From NCBI GenBank assembly GCA_003151215.1, contig PLXB01000290.1, forward strand, positions 2,847 through 7,854: a stretch of DNA of 5,008 nt, read 5' to 3'. The notes under the pieces were generated by a model. The model was not told where the DNA came from and did no database searches. It was given only the letters and a program-made list of their open reading frames with translations. The position numbers were made by a program, and so were the translations under genes. The DNA comes from Ignavibacteriota bacterium. GTDB lineage: Bacteria; Bacteroidota; Kapaibacteriia; Palsa-1295. Shown here piece after piece: positions 1-5,008 of this stretch; the first letter of the stretch is position 1, and every line of letters starts with the position of its first letter.

Positions 1-1574
1 ATGGAATTTTTCAGGCTACCAATACGTGGAAAGATTTTACAAAAATCATTTCTGATAAAGACCCTTTTCTTTTTGCCGTGCTCGGAACGTCTATGCTTGC
101 CAATCTTAGTACATCGCTTAATTATAGCAGTGACGGAATAAACTTCCTTCCATCTCAGGGAATTTTGACGTCCGATACCGTGATTGCAGCAGAGTTTTAT
201 TCTTCGCAAAACGCATTTGCCGTTTCCGGAAAAAATGCTTACCGTTCTACTAATGGAGGAAAAAATTGGTTCGTTATTTTAGATACGCTCCATACGCGGA
301 ATTCGATTTACATTGACCGTACGCATTCTGCACTCTATATCGGCGGCTCGGAAATTGTCAAATCCATTGATAGCGGAGCGACGTGGCAAACACTTTCGAG
401 CATTTTCTTCATTCCTACAGGTCCCGTCATCGGCGTGCGCGATTGCTCGGGGACTTTTTATCTCGCTCCGGATGCCGCAACTCATGGGTCATTATACCGC
501 TCAATAGATCAGGGAAGATTTTTCCAGGAAGCAGGTCCGGCGATATTTTCATCGGTTGCGCTCAAAAAAGGTGTCGTGCTTGACAGAGGCTCGACAATTT
601 TTTGGCTTGACCAAAGCGGCCTGATCGGCGTTGTGCGAGATGGCATCGATAGTGTCGTAAGCGATTCTGTAGCAGATAGGGTCATAATTCAACCCGATAG
701 CAGCATCAGGAATTCACTTTGCAATAATGCTCCACCCACGCAATTTGGCGTCTCTGTAAGTTATGATCAATGCACCGGGATTATTCTCGATTCGCTTAAA
801 CAAATAGGCGCGAATTCATCATTCAGTGCAAAATTCAATCCGGGGTTTCTGGGTGATACTGCGAGTATAAGGATTTCTTTTACGTACCGGGCAACTCATG
901 CAGGCTTTGATACAGCTCATTATAGGCTAAAATTCCATTCCTCGATCACAGGCAATATCGAACAGAAATTTTTTGATCTGATCGCTTTAGGCATAGCAGG
1001 AAGCCCTGACATTTCGCTATCAGAAAACGAACTCGATTTTCCGGCAACGGGATTAGATTCTATGCACAAGCTGACAGTGACAATAACGAACTCCGGTTGT
1101 GATACACTTCTGATCGACACCATGACTTCGACTAATCCGGCGATCTTTATTCCGGATCTGCATAAATTCCCAACTTTGCTTGCTCCGGGAAAAAACATTC
1201 AGGAGACAGTCAGTTTCAACCCGCATTTATCAGGCGATTATCTGGAATCTCTCGATATTGAAACAAACATTGGCGCCAGGTTCATCACCCTTCGCGGAAC
1301 AGGTAAAACGACACAAACAAATTACGTCTACATTCCTGAAGAAGGAAATGAGATCAGAGTATATCCGAATCCGGTTCAGAATGACGTCTGTATCTGGTCG
1401 ACGCATTCTCTTCCGAAAAATATTTTTATCCGTGATCTTTTGGGGAAAGAAATAATGCAGTTACAAACGGGAGAAGAAAGGATGATTATTTACCATCTTC
1501 ATTCGTTAACCGCAGGCATTTATATCCTGGATTTCGGCGACGGAAAATTTGAAAGGATCGTACTAACGCATTGA
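1..1574 (+). CDS. Partial gene (5' end outside window): secreted Asp-box propeller / Ig-like protein with T9SS type A sorting domain
   Basis: The frame is open from the first complete codon (position 3) to TGA at 1572-1574, giving 523 visible residues with no start in view. The GTG at 78 and ATG at 93 are internal, because the 25 codons before 78 already read as propeller sequence (GIFQATNTWKDF). From the N-terminus: propeller blades with Asp-box-like motifs (SSDGINF, RSTNGGKNW, KSIDSGATW, RSIDQGRFF) over visible residues 1-220; two HYDIN/ASPM-type Ig-like domains, about 226-330 and 335-433, with FNP and LxG strand signatures; a short linker; and a C-terminal domain opening with VYPNPVQN and ending in LTAGIYILDFGDGKFERIVL, a textbook T9SS type A signal. 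Family knowledge says such proteins are exported by Sec and then T9SS, with the C-terminal domain cleaved at the surface. No catalytic residues are recognisable, so function is unknown. A signal peptide and one or two blades are presumably lost upstream. It is a likely paralogue of the next gene. Confidence 0.9.
   Translation, partial: GIFQATNTWKDFTKIISDKDPFLFAVLGTSMLANLSTSLNYSSDGINFLPSQGILTSDTVIAAEFYSSQNAFAVSGKNAYRSTNGGKNWFVILDTLHTRNSIYIDRTHSALYIGGSEIVKSIDSGATWQTLSSIFFIPTGPVIGVRDCSGTFYLAPDAATHGSLYRSIDQGRFFQEAGPAIFSSVALKKGVVLDRGSTIFWLDQSGLIGVVRDGIDSVVSDSVADRVIIQPDSSIRNSLCNNAPPTQFGVSVSYDQCTGIILDSLKQIGANSSFSAKFNPGFLGDTASIRISFTYRATHAGFDTAHYRLKFHSSITGNIEQKFFDLIALGIAGSPDISLSENELDFPATGLDSMHKLTVTITNSGCDTLLIDTMTSTNPAIFIPDLHKFPTLLAPGKNIQETVSFNPHLSGDYLESLDIETNIGARFITLRGTGKTTQTNYVYIPEEGNEIRVYPNPVQNDVCIWSTHSLPKNIFIRDLLGKEIMQLQTGEERMIIYHLHSLTAGIYILDFGDGKFERIVLTH
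3..662 (+). repeat. Degenerate Asp-box (BNR/YCF48-like) beta-propeller repeats in the partial protein
   Basis: Asp-boxes have the pattern [ST]-x-[DN]-x-G-x-[TN]-[WF], in the turn between the last two strands of each blade. Clear copies begin near nt 237 (YRSTNGGKNW), 357 (KSIDSGATW) and 495 (RSIDQGRFF). A weaker copy lies near nt 126 (YSSDGINF). A copy at nt 9-38 (FQATNTWKDF) aligns with the others but has Thr-Trp in place of Gly-Gly. That makes five visible blades plus a final stretch (nt 590-660) without a box. The blade call comes from motif periodicity by eye. Confidence 0.75.
678..1301 (+). repeat. Two tandem Ig-like (choice-of-anchor D / HYDIN-ASPM type) domains in the partial protein
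   Basis: The first unit (about 678-990) has cysteines in SLCNNA and YDQC, spaced 17 apart, a FNPGFLGD motif and an LIALGIAG end. The second (about 1000-1301) has LTVTITNSGCDTL, then VSFNPHLSGDY, and closes with ITLRGTG. These match the order TITNxGCdtL, then xxFxPxxxG, then LxG seen in each unit of the downstream protein. The second unit keeps only the later cysteine. The first is a weaker match, and its boundaries are approximate. Confidence 0.75.
1356..1571 (+). other. T9SS type A sorting domain of the partial protein
   Basis: The last ~72 residues start with IRVYPNPVQNDV, continue through FIRDLLGKEI and end with LTAGIYILDF and FERIVL. These are the three conserved blocks of the type A C-terminal sorting domain: the PNP motif, the [YF]D-x-x-G block, and the final G-x-Y strand followed by the basic end. 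They follow a short Thr/Asn/Glu-containing linker, as expected for a domain cleaved after transport. Confidence 0.93.
1551..1574 (+). promoter_or_regulatory. Start region of second gene: GAAAGGA ribosome-binding-like site and TTGA stop/start overlap
   Basis: TTG at 1571-1573 overlaps TGA at 1572-1574. An in-frame stop (TGA, 1550-1552) lies six codons upstream of the TTG. Between that stop and the signal peptide TTG is the only standard start codon; no ATG or GTG is available. GAAAGGA at 1551-1557 resembles a Shine-Dalgarno site, but the 13-base gap to TTG is longer than usual. The overlap favours termination-reinitiation coupling over an independent start. No promoter was recognisable in the 3' end of the upstream gene. 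Confidence 0.7.
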
Positions 1575-1639
1575 TACGCAAGATCAACATATCGATTTTT
1601 CTTTTCTTCCTGCTTGGAGCGACGACTGCATACAGCCAG
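1571..1639 (+). other. Sec signal peptide with Gln at +1
   Basis: The first 22 residues have a basic n-region (MIRK), a hydrophobic core (ISIFLFFLLGA) and a c-region TTAYS with Ala at -3 and Ser at -1, followed by Gln23. This is a canonical signal peptidase I site. There is no lipobox cysteine, so it is not a lipoprotein. Gln at +1 fits the trend described for Bacteroidota exported proteins (the 'Q-rule'), where the new N-terminus is thought to be cyclised to pyroglutamate. Confidence 0.93.
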
Positions 1640-4600
1640 CATTGGCAAAATATATTCCAACTGCCGAACGTCGGAAGTGCTGCGTATTTTATTAATCCTG
1701 ATGTCGGATGTATCGGAACAGGCAATTATCCGGGTGGTTACCCTGCCCAAATCTATTATACAACCGATGGCGGTAAGTCATGGACACGGTCGCTGATGCC
1801 GAACATGAATCTTTTCGGCCAGGTCACCGATATTTATTTTGCAGATCAATTAAACGGATGGGCAACAGTCCGCGAGCGCATTGAGCATGGCTGGAGCGGT
1901 ATTTATAAAACAAGCGACGGAGGTAAAAGCTGGACACTTTGGTATCAGGCTGATTTTCCGGTCTCGATACGCCAAACTTCGCGGGGCATTTTCTTTACCG
2001 ACCGATTCTTCGGCATAAAACGCTCAACCGACGGCGGATTAACATTCCAGACAGTTGCTGTATCCGGAGGAATATTAGGGCTCGATTTCTTAGATGATAA
2101 TATCGGAATCGCCTCCTCAGAAGGAACATTTATCGGTCAGGTTCTCATTACGAAAGACGGCGGATCGAACTGGAACCCCATCGACATTCCACATGAAGCA
2201 TGGACAGCATTTGCCGATGTTGCAACCGGAGGATTACTTTTTGCAAGTGAACGAAATATCTCTTTTAATTCCTCCGGAATCTTTGGCTCTACTGATAACG
2301 GCTCAACTTTTACCACCCGTTTTTCCAGTTCGGTCGATGCGATCAGCGGCGGTATTTCCGGAGCACGGTGGTGCCGAAGCGTCATCTATACACAGGGGGA
2401 GGATTCGACGGCGATGGATCCGGGCATCACGACGATGATGCGATCACTTAATGGCGGCTTTACATGGATCCAAGTCGGAGGACCTTCCAATTTTAACGAT
2501 AAACGTTTTGCCGTTACCGGCAAAGGCGCCGTTGTCTATGCATTCGATAAATTTGGAGGCGTTTGGAAAACTTCCGATGGTGGCGATGGAACGCTTACTG
2601 CATCGGCGTTTGGTAAAATCACTCTTACAGATATAGCCAATATATCACCGTTAAGTGCAAAACTTTGCGACAGCGCAGATTTTCATTTGCGGTTAGCATA
2701 TAATGATTGCGACTCGCTCATTGTCACCAACGTTGCATTTATTGATGACAATACCGGTGAATTGAGTTTGCCGAAACAAGCGCGATTTTTTGGCAAGGAT
2801 AGTACAGTATTTGATACGGTCGTCATTCGTTTCAAGCCGCAAAAAATCCAGATCGCAACCGAACGGGTTCGTATTACTTTTCGTCAACCCGATGGATTTT
2901 TACAAGATACCATCATCACCATAAAATTGCAGGGTTTACCGGCGCGTGATATTCCATTTATTACTCAAACGCCGGGGAATGTTATGGATTTCGGTACACG
3001 AAGTATCTGCGGTGATGATTCTGTGCGAACCCTGACGATAACAAATATCGGATGTTCGCCAATGTCAGTGATCTCACTTGCAACTGACGGTCCGCCTTTC
3101 AATCTTCTTTCTGCATTCCTACCGTTTGGACTTGATCCGGGAATATCGCGCACGGTCTTGCTGCAATTTAAACCAAGTGCTATCGGAATCGTAACAGGCA
3201 AACTGAATCTTATTACTTCGGATTCAAGTATCACAGTGTCTCTTACCGGAAATGGAATAACCGGAACGCGCGGATATACACTTTCGCAGCCCCTTATCAC
3301 TTCCACAATCTGCGATTCCGTAGAAGGAGACATTTTTTTCAAAAACATCTCTTGTTCGCCAATACTTTTGGATTCTATAGGTGTGGATGCGCCGTTCCGT
3401 TTTGATCCGATCTCTCTTCCGGTAAATATCAAGACTGATTCAGGAATAACGCTCCATTTTCATTTCGTGCCGGGCATCGAAGGAATATTCACAAAATTTA
3501 TTACAATTCATTCTTACAATAATAGCGACAGCAACAACCGCTTCGATACGACCCTTGCTCTGAGTGGTCTTGCAACGCCAGGTCTTCCGGTTATTGCACT
3601 CTCTGCATTGTCGCTCGATTTCGGATCTATTAATACCTGTATATTCCGTGATCTTGAAGTGACGATCACGAATACCGGCTGTGATACCTTAAAGATCACC
3701 GATGAACTCTTCATCGGTTCAGGATTAAGTTATACAGTTATTCAATCGATAAAAGATATGAATATTCCTCGCGGATCAAGCGCGAAGGTCATTATCAGAT
3801 TCAAACCTCCGACATTAGGCTCATTTAATTCGATACTCCATATTGCCACAAACGCAGGCGATCACGATATCCCTTTAAGCGGCATCGGTACGAATGATCC
3901 CGGCTTGTTATCGCTCAGTGCGACATCTATCGGTTCAGTATTGACTTGTCTGGACTCAGGTTTTACTCTTATTTTATCGAATACGACATGCGACTCACTC
4001 TATTTGGATTCGATCATATTCAACGGTGCTGGAAGTTCGGATTACGTCATAAATTCATTTGCGAAGATCCCTATGCCAAGTGGGAGCACTATTGTTGAGC
4101 AAGGTCTATTTTCACCGCAAGCAAACGGGTTGCGCAGCGCTACAGCAGACTTCTTTCTTCATTTAGCTGATGGCACCGTAAAAGAAATTAATGTTCTCCT
4201 CGATGGTGTAGGCATTCAGCCTGTCGTGATCCAGCTTTCATTGCCGAATGTTACACTTACTGCAAATGCCGGAAATGATGTTCGGCTTCCGATACAATTA
4301 CTTGATACAAGCGTGATCGCTGTTGCGAGGATTAATATATCTATGAATCTGAATACCGACCTTCTTGAACCGAGGAGTTTTGATATGACAGGCTCCGTCA
4401 TCAACGGTGCAACAGTTTTACCGCTTCTGTCAACAAGAACAAATGTTACTATCAATCTTCAACTTCCTTTTCCACGAAAGCTTGGAGCCGGTTTGCTTGG
4501 GACATTAGTGCTTCACCCATTTATCAGCGATTCCCAAAGTACATCTATCATTCTCACGGATTTCTCTGTATTCGATACTTCCAATTCCAGAGCCTGTCTG

Positions 4601-4969
4601 CCGACAGCTATCGTTATTCCTCCGCAAATCGTCACAAGTTTCTCGCTTATTACACAATGCGGAGATTCGAGTATTTCCGAATTCCTCAGGTACGGAATTT
4701 CCGGTTTGATGATCGAACATATTTCACCGAACCCGACATCCTCCACCATTTCCGTAACGATTCAAATTCCTGCTGAATACGCCAATGACGGAGTGATTGA
4801 AATATTTGATGCACTCGGAAATTGTATTCAATCGGAACCACTCATCGTCGCATGCGGTGAGCGAAAAGTTATACGTATGTTTGAACTTCAAGGCGCAAGC
4901 GGGCTCCGCCTGCTCAGAGTAAGAACTCCTGAGGTGATACGTTCGGAGGCTGTGTACCTGCTGAAATAA
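1571..4969 (+). CDS. Complete secreted protein: seven Asp-box propeller, five Ig-like repeats, cohesin-like domain, T9SS sorting domain
   Basis: This 1132-residue exported protein starts at TTG, the only start consistent with the signal peptide, overlapping the upstream stop by four bases. Domains in order: Sec signal peptide (residues 1-22, cleavage AYS|Q); propeller (about 30-345) with seven Asp-boxes, the Asp/Asn of each at 66, 116, 154, 196, 242, 294 and 336; five HYDIN/ASPM-like Ig domains (about 350-880); a cohesin-like beta-sandwich (about 883-1012, with an LPIQLLDTSVIAVARINISM signature); a linker; and a T9SS type A sorting domain (about 1046-1132, ISPNPTSS, then FDALGNC). Ten of its 16 cysteines form a regular C-x13/14-C pair in each Ig unit. 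Neighbour and architecture suggest a paralogue of the upstream gene in the same operon. No catalytic site is seen. Established: T9SS cargo is delivered to or beyond the outer membrane. Inferred: a surface or binding role. Molecular function is unknown. Confidence 0.95.
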   Translation: MIRKINISIFLFFLLGATTAYSQHWQNIFQLPNVGSAAYFINPDVGCIGTGNYPGGYPAQIYYTTDGGKSWTRSLMPNMNLFGQVTDIYFADQLNGWATVRERIEHGWSGIYKTSDGGKSWTLWYQADFPVSIRQTSRGIFFTDRFFGIKRSTDGGLTFQTVAVSGGILGLDFLDDNIGIASSEGTFIGQVLITKDGGSNWNPIDIPHEAWTAFADVATGGLLFASERNISFNSSGIFGSTDNGSTFTTRFSSSVDAISGGISGARWCRSVIYTQGEDSTAMDPGITTMMRSLNGGFTWIQVGGPSNFNDKRFAVTGKGAVVYAFDKFGGVWKTSDGGDGTLTASAFGKITLTDIANISPLSAKLCDSADFHLRLAYNDCDSLIVTNVAFIDDNTGELSLPKQARFFGKDSTVFDTVVIRFKPQKIQIATERVRITFRQPDGFLQDTIITIKLQGLPARDIPFITQTPGNVMDFGTRSICGDDSVRTLTITNIGCSPMSVISLATDGPPFNLLSAFLPFGLDPGISRTVLLQFKPSAIGIVTGKLNLITSDSSITVSLTGNGITGTRGYTLSQPLITSTICDSVEGDIFFKNISCSPILLDSIGVDAPFRFDPISLPVNIKTDSGITLHFHFVPGIEGIFTKFITIHSYNNSDSNNRFDTTLALSGLATPGLPVIALSALSLDFGSINTCIFRDLEVTITNTGCDTLKITDELFIGSGLSYTVIQSIKDMNIPRGSSAKVIIRFKPPTLGSFNSILHIATNAGDHDIPLSGIGTNDPGLLSLSATSIGSVLTCLDSGFTLILSNTTCDSLYLDSIIFNGAGSSDYVINSFAKIPMPSGSTIVEQGLFSPQANGLRSATADFFLHLADGTVKEINVLLDGVGIQPVVIQLSLPNVTLTANAGNDVRLPIQLLDTSVIAVARINISMNLNTDLLEPRSFDMTGSVINGATVLPLLSTRTNVTINLQLPFPRKLGAGLLGTLVLHPFISDSQSTSIILTDFSVFDTSNSRACLPTAIVIPPQIVTSFSLITQCGDSSISEFLRYGISGLMIEHISPNPTSSTISVTIQIPAEYANDGVIEIFDALGNCIQSEPLIVACGERKVIRMFELQGASGLRLLRVRTPEVIRSEAVYLLK
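1751..2590 (+). repeat. Seven Asp-box repeats (predicted seven-bladed beta-propeller)
   Basis: Seven copies of the Asp-box occur: YTTDGGKSW (res 63-71), KTSDGGKSW (113-121), RSTDGGLTF (151-159), ITKDGGSNW (193-201), GSTDNGSTF (239-247), RSLNGGFTW (291-299) and KTSDGGDG (333-340). Spacing between successive Asp/Asn residues is 50, 38, 42, 46, 52 and 42, typical of one box per four-stranded blade. The last copy lacks the aromatic residue and runs straight into the Ig-like region. The family (BNR/sortilin/YCF48-like) includes sialidases, but Asp-boxes are structural and do not indicate an enzyme. Confidence 0.88.
2612..4210 (+). repeat. Five tandem Ig-like (HYDIN/ASPM/SPD-2, choice-of-anchor D type) domains with paired cysteines
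   Basis: Five units end in LQG, LTG, LSG, LSG and LDG, with the Gly at residues 455, 560, 666, 771 and 879 (periods 105, 106, 105 and 108). Each has a cysteine pair near its start, at 366/380, 480/495, 581/595, 690/704 and 793/807. The second cysteine follows a TN-x-G-like strand (TITNIGC, FKNISC, TITNTGC, ILSNTTC; the first unit has AYNDC). Each unit then has an RFKP-like strand (IRFKPQ, LQFKPS, FHFVPG, IRFKPP, GLFSPQ). Eukaryotic relatives of this fold bind cilia and centrosome partners; in bacterial exported proteins they are usually spacers or adhesion modules. Confidence 0.88.
4217..4606 (+). other. Cohesin-like beta-sandwich domain
   Basis: Residues about 883-1012 differ from the preceding Ig units. 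They show the cohesin/CBM-like pattern: a first strand (VIQLSLPNVTLTANAG), a V-x-L-P-I-x-L strand (VRLPIQLLD), 'VAR-INISMNLNTDLLEP', which parallels the cohesin 'a-x-x-f-x-l-x-Y-d-p-x-L-L-x' segment, and a late strand (LLGTLVLHPF) followed by SIILTDFSVFD. The usual Tyr before Asp-Pro is absent (NLNTDLL), so this is a divergent member. Cohesins of cellulosomes bind dockerins, but cohesin-like folds in T9SS cargo often have no known partner. The assignment rests on pattern similarity only. Confidence 0.6.
4706..4966 (+). other. T9SS type A sorting domain of the complete protein (cysteine-containing)
   Basis: The last ~87 residues contain IEHISPNPTSSTISVTI, then GVIEIFDALGNCI, and end in RLLRVRTPEVIRSEAVYLLK. 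PNP and FDALG are the diagnostic blocks. The final strand is divergent: the usual G-x-Y is replaced by GLRLLRV. Two cysteines (1085 and 1095) sit either side of the mid-domain turn. Gene position, signal peptide and upstream paralogue all support T9SS export. Confidence 0.88.
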
Positions 4970-4984
4970 ATTTAAAGCGATAGT

Positions 4985-5008
4985 AGAGACGCGATATATC
5001 GCGTCTCT
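4985..5008. repeat. Perfect 24-base palindrome after the last gene, running to the window edge
   Basis: The left arm AGAGACGCGATA (4985-4996) is followed immediately by its exact reverse complement (4997-5008), 15 bases after the TAA stop. As RNA it would fold into a stem of ten or more pairs with a small AU loop. It is GC-rich and could work as a terminator stem, but no U-tract can be seen because the window ends. The preceding bases (GT at 4983-4984) suggest the symmetry may continue beyond the edge. A dispersed palindromic (REP/MITE-type) repeat is an equally good or better reading. GCGATA also occurs at 4977-4982, directly before it. Confidence 0.85.

Noticed and set aside
78..80. GTG as the true start of the first gene
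   Set aside because: The same frame continues upstream to the window edge with propeller-like sequence, there is no signal peptide after the GTG, and a T9SS cargo needs one. The gene is cut by the window.
1..141. Small open frame in frame 1 beginning with ATG at position 1 and ending with TAA at 139-141
   Set aside because: It overlaps the propeller-coding frame that is open from position 3, and its product resembles no family. It is a shadow of the real reading frame.
920..1198. 92-codon minus-strand frame opposite the first gene's Ig-like units
   Set aside because: It has no domain, no ribosome-binding site context of note, and is fully covered by a well-supported gene on the other strand.
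1287..1313. RGTGKTT looks like a P-loop (Walker A)
   Set aside because: The required Gly four residues before GK is Thr, and the segment is the closing LxG strand of an Ig-like unit followed by the linker to the sorting domain.
1540..1580. Possibility that the two genes are one gene split by a frameshift or stop
   Set aside because: The first ends with a complete T9SS sorting domain and the second starts with a full signal peptide, so the junction separates two complete export units.
2094..2438. 114-codon plus-strand frame inside the propeller region
   Set aside because: The alternative frame over the Asp-boxes has composition unlike a folded protein; the propeller frame is clearly the coding one.
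1751..2590. Sialidase or other glycosidase activity suggested by Asp-boxes
   Set aside because: Asp-boxes are structural. I see no recognisable arginine triad, catalytic Tyr/Glu arrangement or FRIP-type motif, so no enzyme is called.
2965..3432. 155-codon open frame on the minus strand
   Set aside because: It lies wholly within the Ig-like repeats of the plus-strand gene and shows no recognisable domain. It is an antisense shadow.
4985..5008. Definite Rho-independent terminator
   Set aside because: The stem is strong and well placed after a stop codon, but the required U-tract would lie beyond the window, so only a palindrome is reported.

Overview
The window carries two consecutive, same-strand (+) genes and almost nothing else. 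Both encode large secreted, multi-domain proteins that end in a type IX secretion system (T9SS) type A sorting domain. T9SS substrates, a signal peptide cleaved just before Gln, and mosaics of Asp-box beta-propeller plus HYDIN/ASPM/SPD-2-like (choice-of-anchor D) Ig-like repeats together point to the Bacteroidota/Chlorobiota side of bacteria. The style most resembles uncultured Ignavibacteria or Kapabacteria-type genomes. That placement is inference from protein architecture; the window has no rRNA or marker gene.

Layout: positions 1-1574 hold the 3' part of a gene whose start lies upstream of the window. It has a propeller with degenerate Asp-boxes, two Ig-like domains and a T9SS sorting domain. 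Its TGA stop overlaps the TTG start of the second gene (1571-4969), which is complete at 1132 codons. That protein has a signal peptide, seven Asp-box repeats (probably a seven-bladed propeller), five tandem Ig-like domains each with a C-x13/14-C cysteine pair, a cohesin-like beta-sandwich and a T9SS sorting domain. Fifteen bases after its stop, a perfect 24-base palindrome (4985-5008) runs to the window edge.

The two genes look like diverged paralogues in one transcription unit, translated in a coupled way and exported by the same route (Sec across the inner membrane, T9SS across the outer membrane). Neither shows a recognisable catalytic domain, so the likeliest roles are surface, adhesion or matrix-type binding; the exact function is unknown. 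I see no RNA gene, CRISPR array, transposase, or defence or biosynthetic system. The most notable points are the regular cysteine pairs, the TTG/TGA junction, the cohesin-like insertion present in only one paralogue, and the terminal palindrome.
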